From: Pseudomonadota bacterium
Lineage (GTDB): Bacteria > Pseudomonadota > Gammaproteobacteria > Steroidobacterales > Steroidobacteraceae
Direction: 5' to 3'
DNA: 64,000 nucleotides
Assembly: GCA_025356075.1 (NCBI GenBank)
Contig: JANXUT010000068.1
Span: 124,001 to 188,000, forward strand
Under the pieces are notes generated by a model. That model ran no database searches, was not told the DNA's origin, and saw only the letters and a program-made list of their open reading frames with translations. Position numbers and translations under genes: made by a program. Of this stretch, positions 47,862 to 56,851 are shown piece after piece; positions within the stretch are counted from its first letter, which is position 1; every line of letters begins with the position of its first letter.

Positions 47862-49034
47862 ATGTCCGACACCGACACCGTCAACATGCCGAGCCCGATG
47901 CTGCCTAAACCTAAGAAGTCGGTCGCGCTCTCGGGCGTCGTGGCCGGCAACACGGCCCTCTGCACGGTCGGGCGCACCGGCAATGACCTCCACTATCGCG
48001 GCTACGACATCCTCGACACGGCCGAGCACGCCGAGTTCGAGGAGATCGCGCACCTCCTCATCCATGACACGCTGCCGACGACGGCGGAGCTCATCGCCTA
48101 CAAGACCAAGCTCAAGGAGCTGCGTGGCTTGCCCGAAGCGGTGCGGCTCGTGCTCGAGGCGCTACCGGCGGCTGCGCATCCGATGGACGTGCTGCGCACC
48201 GGCGTCTCGGCGCTCGGCTGCGCGCTCCCGGAGAAGGACGATCACTCCACGACCGGCGCCCGCGACATCGCCGACCGGCTGATCGCCTCCTTGGGCTCGA
48301 TGCTCTGCTACTGGCACCACTACAGCCACTCAGGCAAGCGCATCGAGGTCGAGACCGACGACGACACGATCGGCGGGCACCTCCTCCATCTCCTGCACGG
48401 CAAGGTGCCCTCGCCCGAGTGGGTGCGCGCGATGCACACCTCGCTCAACCTCTACGCCGAGCACGAGTTCAACGCGAGCACCTTCGCGGCGCGCGTCGTC
48501 GCGGGCACCGGCGCCGACATCTACTCGGCGGTCACCGCCGCGATCGGCGCGCTCAGGGGCCCCAAGCACGGCGGCGCGAATGAGATGGCCTTCGAGATCC
48601 AGCAGCGCTACCAGAGCCCGCACGAGGCGGAGGAGGACATCCGCCGGCGCGTGGCCGCCCGCGAAGTCATCATCGGCTTCGGGCACCCGGTCTACACGAT
48701 CGCCGATCCCCGCAACGAAGTGATCAAGCGGGTCGCCAAGCACCTCTCGGACCTCGCCGGCGACACACGCATGTACAGCGTCGCCGCGCGCCTCGAGGCG
48801 GTGATGATGGATGCGAAGAAGATGTTCCCGAACCTCGACTGGTTCAGCGCCGTCAGCTACCACATGATGGACGTGCCAACGGCGATGTTCACGCCGCTCT
48901 TCGTGATCTCGCGGACCACCGGCTGGTGCGCGCACGTGATCGAGCAGCGCGAGGACGGCAAGATCATAAGGCCGAGCGCGAACTACGTGGGTCCCGAGCC
49001 GCGCGAGTTCGTGCCGCTCGCCGAGCGCGGCTAG
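47862..49034 (+). CDS. prpC: 2-methylcitrate synthase
   Basis: Condenses propionyl-CoA with oxaloacetate to 2-methylcitrate. The 390-residue protein has the citrate-synthase signature ([14 protein letters not shown]), [16 protein letters not shown], and [14 protein letters not shown], with the [20 protein letters not shown] segment. Neighbour prpB makes methylcitrate rather than citrate the likely product. Its stop codon abuts the stop of the convergent kinase gene with no base between. AAGGAA precedes the ATG. Confidence 0.95.
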   Translation: MSDTDTVNMPSPMLPKPKKSVALSGVVAGNTALCTVGRTGNDLHYRGYDILDTAEHAEFEEIAHLLIHDTLPTTAELIAYKTKLKELRGLPEAVRLVLEALPAAAHPMDVLRTGVSALGCALPEKDDHSTTGARDIADRLIASLGSMLCYWHHYSHSGKRIEVETDDDTIGGHLLHLLHGKVPSPEWVRAMHTSLNLYAEHEFNASTFAARVVAGTGADIYSAVTAAIGALRGPKHGGANEMAFEIQQRYQSPHEAEEDIRRRVAAREVIIGFGHPVYTIADPRNEVIKRVAKHLSDLAGDTRMYSVAARLEAVMMDAKKMFPNLDWFSAVSYHMMDVPTAMFTPLFVISRTTGWCAHVIEQREDGKIIRPSANYVGPEPREFVPLAERG

Positions 49035-51701
49035 CTAGACGGGCGAGGAGCGCGCCGGAGGCGCCGCGTCCGCCGCGGGTGCGCGACGCCTGACGTGGCG
49101 CCTGAGCGCGCGCGCGAGTTCCGCCATCGTGAAGGGCTTCGCGACGAAGTCGCTCATGCCCGCGCGCAGGCACTCCTCCCGTGCACCGGCGAGCGCGTGC
49201 GCGCTCACCCCGACGATCGGGATGCGGGCGCCGTGGCGCTGCGCCTCGCCGGCGCGGATCCGCTCGGTCGCCTCGATGCCATCCATGACCGGCATCTGGC
49301 AGTCCATCAGCACGACGTCGATGCCACCGGCGACGAGCCGCTCGAGCGCCTCCCCGCCGTGCGCGGCGAGCTCGACGTAGCAGCCGAGCGCTTCGAGCAT
49401 GCCGACCGCCACCGCCTGGTTGACCTGGTTGTCCTCGACCACGAGCACGTGCAGCTGCAGGCGTTCCGCCGCCGCCGAGAGCCCGAAGCTCGCGAGGAAG
49501 GAGCCGGTGTCGAGCTCAGGCCCGCGGCCGGCGAGCCGGCCGAGCATCGCGAAGAGGAGGCTGCGCCTGATCGGTTTGGTGAGGTAGCCCGCGACCGCGA
49601 TGCTGCTCGATGAGTCGGATTCCGAGGATGCATCGGCGGCGGCCGTCATCGCGATGATCCTGACTCCCTTGAACGCGGGGTCGGTCGCGAGCACGTCGCC
49701 GATGCCGCGACCGTGTGGCGCGCCGAGCCTCGAGTCGACGATCGCGAAGTCGAGCATGACGCCAGCGAGCTCGGTTGCGACGGCTTTGAGCTCGGCGCCC
49801 GACGAGCCGACGCCAAAGACGCGTGCGCCCGCCGCGCCGAGGTAGCGCCCGAGCACGTCGCGAAGCGCGCGGTTGTCATCGACGATGAGGATGCTGAGGC
49901 CGCGCAGCAGCGGCGGGCGCGCGGGCGCCGGCGGCTGGGGCGGCGCGCCCGCCTGCACGGTGAACCTGAATGTCGAGCCTTTGCCGGGCGTGCTCGCGAC
50001 GGTGAGTTTCCCGCCCATCAGTTCAACCAGCTGGCGCGCGATCGCAAGCCCGAGCCCCGTGCCGCCGAAGCGCCGCGTGGTCGAGGCATCCGCCTGGCCG
50101 AAGGGCTCGAAGATCCGCGCCAGCGAGGCAGGCTCGATGCCGATGCCGGTGTCGGTGACGGTGAACTCAAGCTCGGTCGTCGAGTCGCTGAGCGCGCGCG
50201 CATCGACGCTGACGATGACCTCGCCCCGCTCGGTGAATTTCACCGCATTGCCGACCAGGTTGTTGAGTACCTGGCCGAGTCTGACGGGGTCGAGCGTCAC
50301 GACCGGCGGCACTCTGGTGCGGATCTCGACGATGAGCTCGAGCCCGCGCGCGTGCGCGCGCGGGCTCAGGAGCTCGAGCGACTCCTCGACCAACGAGCCC
50401 AAGTCCGCGTTGATCGGTGCGAGCTCGAGGCGCTTCGCCTCGATCTTGGAGAAATCGAGGATGTCGTTGATGATCTCGAGGAGCGCGAGCGCGGAGCGGT
50501 GGATCGTGTCGCTGAAGCGTCGCTGCCGCGCGGAGAGCTCGCTGCGGCCGAGGAGCTCGGTCATGCCGAGCACGCCGTTCATCGGCGTCCTGATCTCGTG
50601 GCTCATCCGCGCCAGGAACTCCGACTTGATGCGGCTCGCGGCGAGCGCCGCGTCGCGCGCGGAGTCCGCGTTTCGCTTCGCTTCCTCGAGCTCGGCCAGC
50701 ATCTGGTTGGCGGCGTTGGCGACGATGCCGATCTCGTCGGCGTGCTTTGGCGTCGGCAGCCGGGCGGACGGGTCGCCGGTGCGGCCGATCGCGACCAGGC
50801 GCTTCGCCATCGCGTGCAGCGGCTCGAGGAGCCGGCGCGAGAACACGAGGAAGGCGAGGAGCCCGAGGATGATGCCGGCGACCAGCGTCGATGCGAGGAG
50901 CGCCCGCGCGGCGCGCAGGGCGCCCGCGTGCACGGGCCGCGGGCTCAGCAGTTCGACCTCGGCGCTTCGGCCGGCCCCCAGATGCCCACCGAGGAAGCGG
51001 ATGCCGAGGATCTCCTTGTCCGAGTCATCGATGCGGATCTCGGTGCTGCTGCCGATCGGGGGATCGGCGATGACGTTGAGACTCGCCCGGGCGCCGGCGA
51101 GCTCGGACATCTGCGACTGGAACGGCTTGCCGATCGCCCGGAAGAGGTAGGCCTCGCCCGCGGGCGTCCCGGCGCCACTGCTCGGCAGGATGGGCGAGGT
51201 GCCGAAGGCGTAGATCGTCCCGCCGATGAGCGCGAGTCCCGTCCCGAACTCCGCGGTCGCTACCCGGCTCGAGATGCTGCCACCCGGCGCGAGGGCCAGG
51301 GCGAGGTCCGTCGGCGGCAGTCCGAGCTTTTTCGTTGCCGGATCGAGGGCACGCTGTGCGACGACGTGCCCGTCCGGTGCGACGAAGGCGACCATGTCGA
51401 TGGGCAGATTGATGAAAAAATCAGCGTTCCAGATGTCGTCGAAGAACTTGGGGTTCGCGCCCTGCATGTACCGGTACGCATCGTCCCAGACCGCCTCCTC
51501 GCGGGCCGCCCGGCGCAGGTTCTCGCGCTGCTCGGCGAGCATCCGTCCGGCCAGCCGGGCCCGGCCGAGTGCATCGTTGTGCTCGGCGGCATCGACGGTG
51601 CTGCCGTACCACCAGCGCGCCGCCGCGTACTGGCCGACGGCGAGCGCGAGGAACGCCGCGACGAGCACAACAACGGTCAGACGGTGCAGACTATGGCGCA
51701 T
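49035..51701 (-). CDS. CHASE4-HAMP hybrid histidine kinase with two receiver domains
   Basis: An 888-residue membrane sensor. An N-terminal membrane anchor and CHASE4-like periplasmic domain (AVWDDAYRYMQGANPKFFDD) are followed by a second membrane span, a HAMP region (RLLEPLHAMAKRLVAIG), HisKA with FLARMSHEIRTPMNGVLGM, and HATPase (NLVGNAVKF, DTGIGI, GTGLGLAI). Two receiver domains come next, both with the acidic pocket, acceptor Asp and Lys (ILIVDDN, VDSRLG, TKPI; LVVEDN, LMDCQMPVMDG, KPF). There is no HPt domain and no response regulator nearby, so its partners are elsewhere. It ends flush against prpC. Confidence 0.9.
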   Translation of the reverse strand: MRHSLHRLTVVVLVAAFLALAVGQYAAARWWYGSTVDAAEHNDALGRARLAGRMLAEQRENLRRAAREEAVWDDAYRYMQGANPKFFDDIWNADFFINLPIDMVAFVAPDGHVVAQRALDPATKKLGLPPTDLALALAPGGSISSRVATAEFGTGLALIGGTIYAFGTSPILPSSGAGTPAGEAYLFRAIGKPFQSQMSELAGARASLNVIADPPIGSSTEIRIDDSDKEILGIRFLGGHLGAGRSAEVELLSPRPVHAGALRAARALLASTLVAGIILGLLAFLVFSRRLLEPLHAMAKRLVAIGRTGDPSARLPTPKHADEIGIVANAANQMLAELEEAKRNADSARDAALAASRIKSEFLARMSHEIRTPMNGVLGMTELLGRSELSARQRRFSDTIHRSALALLEIINDILDFSKIEAKRLELAPINADLGSLVEESLELLSPRAHARGLELIVEIRTRVPPVVTLDPVRLGQVLNNLVGNAVKFTERGEVIVSVDARALSDSTTELEFTVTDTGIGIEPASLARIFEPFGQADASTTRRFGGTGLGLAIARQLVELMGGKLTVASTPGKGSTFRFTVQAGAPPQPPAPARPPLLRGLSILIVDDNRALRDVLGRYLGAAGARVFGVGSSGAELKAVATELAGVMLDFAIVDSRLGAPHGRGIGDVLATDPAFKGVRIIAMTAAADASSESDSSSSIAVAGYLTKPIRRSLLFAMLGRLAGRGPELDTGSFLASFGLSAAAERLQLHVLVVEDNQVNQAVAVGMLEALGCYVELAAHGGEALERLVAGGIDVVLMDCQMPVMDGIEATERIRAGEAQRHGARIPIVGVSAHALAGAREECLRAGMSDFVAKPFTMAELARALRRHVRRRAPAADAAPPARSSPV

Positions 51702-51865
51702 CGATTCGAGCGGGCCCTTTTGCTTGGTGCGCGTACCGCCCCGGCGGCCGGCCTCGCGCAGGACTACTCGTTAAATAGCGGCCGACGAGGCCGGTTCTTG
51801 ACGCCAACGCAGCGCCGGCGGCGTCAGGAAAACCCTGAAAAACAATCGCTTAAGGGGATTCACAC

Positions 51866-53698
51866 ATGAAGAAGGCTTGGAAAGTCACCGGCTGGGTCGT
51901 GCTCGCGATCCTCGTCGTCGCCGCCTACGGAGGCTACCGGGTGTGCCTCGGCAAGCCCTTCTCGATCAACCAGCTCGCGAACCGCCAGATCCTCCTTTTC
52001 CTGACCCACAACCCCGAGCTCTTCAGCCAGGTCGGGCTCATCGACGGGAGCTTCCTCGACGGGCACTCCGGCAAGCTCGCGGCGGTCGGGGTCGAGAAGC
52101 GCGACGATGACTACGCGGTGGCCGAGAAATTCCTGGGTCAGGTGAAGGAGTTCGACCGCGCCAAGCTCGGGGTGCAGGACCAGATCACCTACGACGTGCT
52201 CATCGACCAGTACACCTCCGCGCTCGCGCTGAAGCCCTTCGACTGGCTCTCCTCCGAGGGGCTCTACCCGATCGCGCCGATGTGGGGCACCCAGGTGACG
52301 CTGCCGAGCTTCCTGCAGTCGTCCCACGTCGTTAAGAACGAGAAGCTCGCGCGTAACTACGTGAAGCGGCTTGAGGCGATGGGCGGGAAGCTCGATGCCG
52401 TGACCGCCGAGATGCAGCGCCAGGCGAAGCTAGGCGTCATCCTGCCGGTGTCGCTCCTCGACAAGGCCGAGGCCGGCATCAAGGACACTGTCGATCCGAA
52501 GCCGGAGGAAAACCCGCTCGTGACGACGTTCACCGAGCGGATGAAGTCAGCCAAGGGCGTCGATGCCGCGCTCAGCGCCGAGCTCACGCACGCCGCCGCC
52601 GAGGCGCTTAAAGACCAGGTCTACCCGGCCTACGCGCGCATGACCCAGGCCCTCGAGGCGGTACGCCCCGAGGCCGAGAAGCAAGGGGCCGGCGTCGCCC
52701 GGCTCCCGGACGGGGCGAAGTACTACGCCGCGATGCTGAAGGCGATGACGACGACCGACTACACGCCGGAGCAGGTGCACGAGCTCGGGCTCTCCGAGGT
52801 CGCGCGCATCACGGCGGAGATGGATGCGCTGCTCACGGCCCAGGGGCTGACGACAGGCACGGTCGGTGAGCGCATGAAGGTGCTGCAGAAGGACGAGCGG
52901 TTCCTGCTGCCCAACAACGACGAGGGCCGGCGCGAACTCATCGCGCGGTACCAGAAGATCCTCGATGAGATCAACGCGCGGATGCCGGAGTACTTTCGCA
53001 CCGTCCCGACCGGCCAGCTGAAGGTCGAGCGGGTGCCGGTGTCCGCCGAGAAGGGCTCGGCGGGCGCGTACTACGAGCAGGCGGCGATGGATGGCTCGCG
53101 GGCGGGCACGTTCTTCGCGAACCTGCGGGACACGCACGAGACCTCGCTCTGGGCCATGAAGACGCTCGCCTACCACGAGGGCATCCCGGGCCATCACTTC
53201 CAGATCTCGACGGCGCTTGGGCTCAAGGACCTGCCGATCATCCGCCAGCAGACGCTCTACTCCGCCTACGCCGAGGGCTGGGCGCTCTACGCCGAGCGTC
53301 TCGCGGCCGAGATCGGCATGTACAAGGACGATCCGTTCGGCGACTTAGGAAGGCTGCAGGCGGAGATCTTCCGCGCCGTCCGGCTCGTGGTCGACACCGG
53401 CATTCACGCCAAGGGCTGGAGCCGCGAGCAGGCAATCAACTACATGGTGAACACCGCCGGAATGCCCGAGGGCGAGGTGGTCTCGGAGATCGAACGCTAC
53501 ATGGGCCTTCCGGGCCAGGCCTGCGCCTACAAGGTGGGGCAGCTCAAGATCCTCGAGCTTCGGGAGCGCGCGAAGGCGGCGTTGGGACCTAAGTTCAACC
53601 TCAAGGACTTCCACACGGTGGTCCTCGAGAACGGCGGGGTCCCGCTGACGCTCCTCGAGCAGCTTGTCGACGACTGGATCGCGACGACGAAGGGCTGA
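51866..53698 (+). CDS. DUF885 family metallopeptidase-like protein
   Basis: A 610-residue protein anchored by one N-terminal segment (WVVLAILVVAAYGGYRV). The zinc motif HEGIPGHHFQ lies at residues 437-446, with YAEGWALYAERLAAEIG as the downstream ligand region. These are hallmarks of DUF885, a gluzincin-like group of probable carboxypeptidases or peptidases whose substrates are unknown. It diverges from the hybrid kinase across 164 bp. A long inverted repeat follows its stop. Confidence 0.88.
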   Translation: MKKAWKVTGWVVLAILVVAAYGGYRVCLGKPFSINQLANRQILLFLTHNPELFSQVGLIDGSFLDGHSGKLAAVGVEKRDDDYAVAEKFLGQVKEFDRAKLGVQDQITYDVLIDQYTSALALKPFDWLSSEGLYPIAPMWGTQVTLPSFLQSSHVVKNEKLARNYVKRLEAMGGKLDAVTAEMQRQAKLGVILPVSLLDKAEAGIKDTVDPKPEENPLVTTFTERMKSAKGVDAALSAELTHAAAEALKDQVYPAYARMTQALEAVRPEAEKQGAGVARLPDGAKYYAAMLKAMTTTDYTPEQVHELGLSEVARITAEMDALLTAQGLTTGTVGERMKVLQKDERFLLPNNDEGRRELIARYQKILDEINARMPEYFRTVPTGQLKVERVPVSAEKGSAGAYYEQAAMDGSRAGTFFANLRDTHETSLWAMKTLAYHEGIPGHHFQISTALGLKDLPIIRQQTLYSAYAEGWALYAERLAAEIGMYKDDPFGDLGRLQAEIFRAVRLVVDTGIHAKGWSREQAINYMVNTAGMPEGEVVSEIERYMGLPGQACAYKVGQLKILELRERAKAALGPKFNLKDFHTVVLENGGVPLTLLEQLVDDWIATTKG

Positions 53699-53702
53699 TC
53701 GA

Positions 53703-53754
53703 GCCCGTTGACCCCCGCCGGGCCCCTGGGCGGGCCGGGAGGGGGTCAACGGGC
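53703..53754 (+). terminator. Long inverted repeat after the DUF885 gene
   Basis: GCCCGTTGACCCCC (53703-53716) pairs perfectly with GGGGGTCAACGGGC (53741-53754), a 14-bp stem; the 24-base loop contains a smaller GGCCC/GGGCC hairpin. It starts 4 bp after the stop codon. No T tract follows. Terminator is likely, a repeat element possible. Confidence 0.6.
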
Positions 53755-53897
53755 AATCCCGCGCGCGATTCTGCTGCGCCGGGATAGCCGCCATGCTGCA
53801 GGCAATGGCTGCACAACGGCCGCTTTCCACTGGCAGCCGGGCGCCTTGTGTATCAACATCGCGGCCCGCTCATCCATACCCGCCCGAGACGGCCGCC

Positions 53898-55343
53898 ATG
53901 TCCAGCCACGACTACAAGTCCGCCACCCGCCCCGACCCCGACCGGCTCCTGGTCGACATCGCCGAGTACGCCCACCAGGCCGCGATCACGAGCGAGGTCG
54001 CCTACGACACCGCGCGCTATTGCCTGATGGACACGCTCGCCTGCGGGTTCCAGGCCCTCAAGTACCCCGCCTGCACGCGCCTGATGGGCCCGGTGGTCCC
54101 GGGGGCCACGATGATCGGCGGCGCGCGGGTGCCGGGCACGAGCTACGAGCTCGACCCCGTGCAGGCCGCCTTCAACATCGGCTGCATGATTCGCTGGCTC
54201 GATTTCAACGACACCTGGCTCGCCGCCGAGTGGGGCCACCCGTCCGATAACCTCGGCGGCATCCTCGCCGTCGCCGACTGGCTGTCGAGGAAGCGCCTCG
54301 CCGAGGGGGGGAAGCCGCTCACCGTGCGCGACGTGCTGACCGCGATGATCAAGGCGCACGAGGTCCAGGGCGTCATCGCGCTCGAGAACGCGTTCAACAG
54401 GGTCGGCCTCGACCACGTGATCCTGGTCAGGATCGCGACGACCGCGGTCGTCACCGCGATGCTGGGTGCGACGAAGGAGCAGGTCATCAACGCCGTCTCG
54501 AACGCCTGGCTCGATGGCGGGGCGCTTCGCACCTACCGCCACGCACCGAACACGGGCTCGCGCAAGAGCTGGGCCGCGGGAGATGCGACCAGCCGCGGCG
54601 TCCGGCACGCGCTCATCGCGCTCACCGGCGAGATGGGCTACCCGTCGGCGCTCTCGACGCCGAAGTGGGGCTTCTACGACGTCGTGACGAAGCAGCCGCT
54701 CGCCTTCACGCAGGGCTTTGGCAGCTACGTCATGGAGAACGTGCTCTTCAAGATCAGCTTCCCGGCCGAGTTCCACGCGCAGACCGCGGTGGAGGCGGCG
54801 ATGACGCTGCACACGGAAGTCCGCGACCGGATCGATGAGATCGAGAAGGTCGTCATCGAGACGCAGGAGCCCGGGGTCAGGATCATCGACAAGACGGGGC
54901 CGCTGGCCAATCCCGCCGATCGCGACCACTGCATCCAGTACATGGTCGCGATCCCGCTCATCTTCGGCCGCCTGACTGCGGCGGACTACGAGGACGCGGT
55001 TGCCAACGACCCGCGCGTCGATGCACTCAGGGCCAAGATGCAGGTGAGCGAGAACCCGAAGTTCACGAAGGAATACTACGAGGCCGACAAGCGCCACATC
55101 GGCAACGCCGTGCAGGTGTTCTTCAGGAACGGCTCGACCCGGCGCGTCGCCGTCGATTTTCCGATCGGGCACCGGAAGCGTCGCGCCGAGGGCATGCCCG
55201 TGCTCGTGAAGAAGTTCGAGGCTTCCGTCGCCGCGCACTTCCCCCAGAAGCAGACTGAGTCGATCAAGGCGCTCTTTGCCAATCCCGCCACGCTCGATCA
55301 GCTGCCCGTGAACGAGTTCGTCGCCTCGCTCGTGCGGAACTGA
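53898..55343 (+). CDS. prpD: 2-methylcitrate dehydratase (MmgE/PrpD family)
   Basis: Dehydrates 2-methylcitrate in the methylcitrate cycle. The 481-residue product is close to the E. coli PrpD length, with the family segments [56 protein letters not shown] and [18 protein letters not shown]. It is 5 kb from prpB-prpC, separated by a kinase and a peptidase on other transcripts, so the pathway genes are split. The ATG at 53898 matches the family; an upstream in-frame Met would add an unsupported tail. Confidence 0.93.
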   Translation: MSSHDYKSATRPDPDRLLVDIAEYAHQAAITSEVAYDTARYCLMDTLACGFQALKYPACTRLMGPVVPGATMIGGARVPGTSYELDPVQAAFNIGCMIRWLDFNDTWLAAEWGHPSDNLGGILAVADWLSRKRLAEGGKPLTVRDVLTAMIKAHEVQGVIALENAFNRVGLDHVILVRIATTAVVTAMLGATKEQVINAVSNAWLDGGALRTYRHAPNTGSRKSWAAGDATSRGVRHALIALTGEMGYPSALSTPKWGFYDVVTKQPLAFTQGFGSYVMENVLFKISFPAEFHAQTAVEAAMTLHTEVRDRIDEIEKVVIETQEPGVRIIDKTGPLANPADRDHCIQYMVAIPLIFGRLTAADYEDAVANDPRVDALRAKMQVSENPKFTKEYYEADKRHIGNAVQVFFRNGSTRRVAVDFPIGHRKRRAEGMPVLVKKFEASVAAHFPQKQTESIKALFANPATLDQLPVNEFVASLVRN

Positions 55344-55348
55344 AAGCC

Positions 55349-56221
55349 ATGCACGTCGGCCTTGCGACGACCGCGGCGGCCCGCGGTCTCGATGAAGACC
55401 ATGCGCCGCTCGCGCGCGCATTCGAGGAGCTCGGCCATACGGCCGCGGCGCCCGACTGGGAGGACCCCGCCGTTGACTGGGGCTCGTTCGGGCTCGTGCT
55501 GCTGCGCTCGACCTGGAACTACACCGAGGACCTGCCGAAGTTCCTCGGCTGGGCCGATTCGGTCGCCGCCGTCACGCGACTCTTCAACACGATCCCGACG
55601 GTGCGCTGGAGCACGGACAAGCGCTATCTGCTCGACCTGCAGAGCGCCGGCGTCCCGATCGTGCCCTCGCAGATCACCGCGCCCGGTGACGCGTGGGCGC
55701 CGCCGGGCACGGATGAGTTCGTCATCAAGCCCTCGGTCGGCGCGGGCTCGCGCGGCGCGAAGCGCTTCCTCGCGAGCGACGTCGAGGCAGCGCGGCTGCA
55801 CGCGGCGAAGTTGAATGCGGAGGGCTACCACGCGCTGACGCAGCCGTACCTGCACTCGGTCGATGACTACGGCGAGACTGCGCTCATGATCTTCGAGGGC
55901 GAGTTCAGCCACGCGATCCGCAAGGGGCCGCTGCTCGCGCGCGGCGGCGGCGATGTCGCCGGGCTCTTCGCCAAGGAGACGATCGACCCGCGGGTGCCGG
56001 GGGCCGATGAGCTCGACGTCGCGCGGCGTGCGGTCGGGGCGATCCCGGGCGGCGCGCCGCTCTACGCACGCGTCGACCTCATTCGCGACGCGGCGGGCCT
56101 GCCGTGCGTGCTCGAGCTTGAGCTCGCCGAGCCCTCGCTGTTCTTCAGCTACGCAACCGGCAGCGCGGAACGGCTCGCACGCCGCGCGCTCGCGCGCCTC
56201 GCCACGGCAGCGCGCGGATGA
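55349..56221 (+). CDS. ATP-grasp ligase of unknown substrate
   Basis: A 290-residue ATP-grasp protein: FVIKPSVGAGSRGAKRF for the nucleotide clamp, HALTQPYLHSVDDYGETALMIF and LPCVLELELAEPSLFF for the metal-binding C-terminal part. Similar proteins include RimK-type ligases and D-cycloserine pathway enzymes. It likely makes an amide or peptide bond, but the substrate is unknown. It is 6 bp after prpD and overlaps rsmG by four bases, so it is translated with rsmG. Confidence 0.8.
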   Translation: MHVGLATTAAARGLDEDHAPLARAFEELGHTAAAPDWEDPAVDWGSFGLVLLRSTWNYTEDLPKFLGWADSVAAVTRLFNTIPTVRWSTDKRYLLDLQSAGVPIVPSQITAPGDAWAPPGTDEFVIKPSVGAGSRGAKRFLASDVEAARLHAAKLNAEGYHALTQPYLHSVDDYGETALMIFEGEFSHAIRKGPLLARGGGDVAGLFAKETIDPRVPGADELDVARRAVGAIPGGAPLYARVDLIRDAAGLPCVLELELAEPSLFFSYATGSAERLARRALARLATAARG

Positions 56222-56850
56222 TGGAGCCTGAGCGCGCCCGGCTCGCGAGCGGCGCCGAGGCGCTCGGCCGGCCGCTGAGTGCCGAGGAGCTCGAGAAGAT
56301 GCTCGCGCTCGTCGCGCTCGTCACCGAGTGGAACCAGAAGTTCAACCTGACCGCGATCCGGGACCCGATGGCCATGGTCGAGAAGCACCTCCTCGACAGC
56401 CTGACCGTGCAGCCGTGGCTGAAGGGCCCGTTCATCACCGATGTCGGGACCGGCGCCGGGTTCCCGGGGTTGCCGCTGGCGATCGTGAACCCTTCCTTTC
56501 GGTTCACGCTGATCGACTCGACCGCCAAGAAGATCCGCTTCGTCGAGCACGCGGCAACGACCCTCGGGCTCAAGGAAGTGAGCGCGCTTGCGACGCGTTC
56601 CGAGAACTTCCGCCCGCAGCAGCGCGCGACCACGGTGATCGCCCGCGCGCTCGGCTCCATCGACACGTTCGTGAAGCAGGCGGGGCACCTGTGCGCGAAG
56701 TCGGGCCGGCTGCTTGCGATGAAGGGACGCGACCCTTCGGCTGAGCTCGCGGCGCTGCCCTTCGGCTGGCGCGTCGCGTCGCTCGAGCGCTTGAGCGTCC
56801 CCGGCCTCGCCGATGAGCGTCACCTCGTGATCCTCGAGCCCGAGAGCTGA
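56218..56850 (+). CDS. rsmG: 16S rRNA (guanine-527 N7) methyltransferase
   Basis: Methylates G527 in 16S rRNA using SAM; loss gives low-level streptomycin resistance. The 210-residue product has the family sequence EWNQKFNLTAIRDP, the SAM motif DVGTGAGFPGLPLAI and DSTAKKIRFVEHAATTLGL. Normally it follows mnmG (gidA-gidB); here mnmG is about 20 kb upstream. The first of two adjacent ATGs overlaps the ATP-grasp stop. It is one base from the metallo-beta-lactamase-fold gene. Confidence 0.95.
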   Translation: MMEPERARLASGAEALGRPLSAEELEKMLALVALVTEWNQKFNLTAIRDPMAMVEKHLLDSLTVQPWLKGPFITDVGTGAGFPGLPLAIVNPSFRFTLIDSTAKKIRFVEHAATTLGLKEVSALATRSENFRPQQRATTVIARALGSIDTFVKQAGHLCAKSGRLLAMKGRDPSAELAALPFGWRVASLERLSVPGLADERHLVILEPES

Positions 56851-56851
56851 G

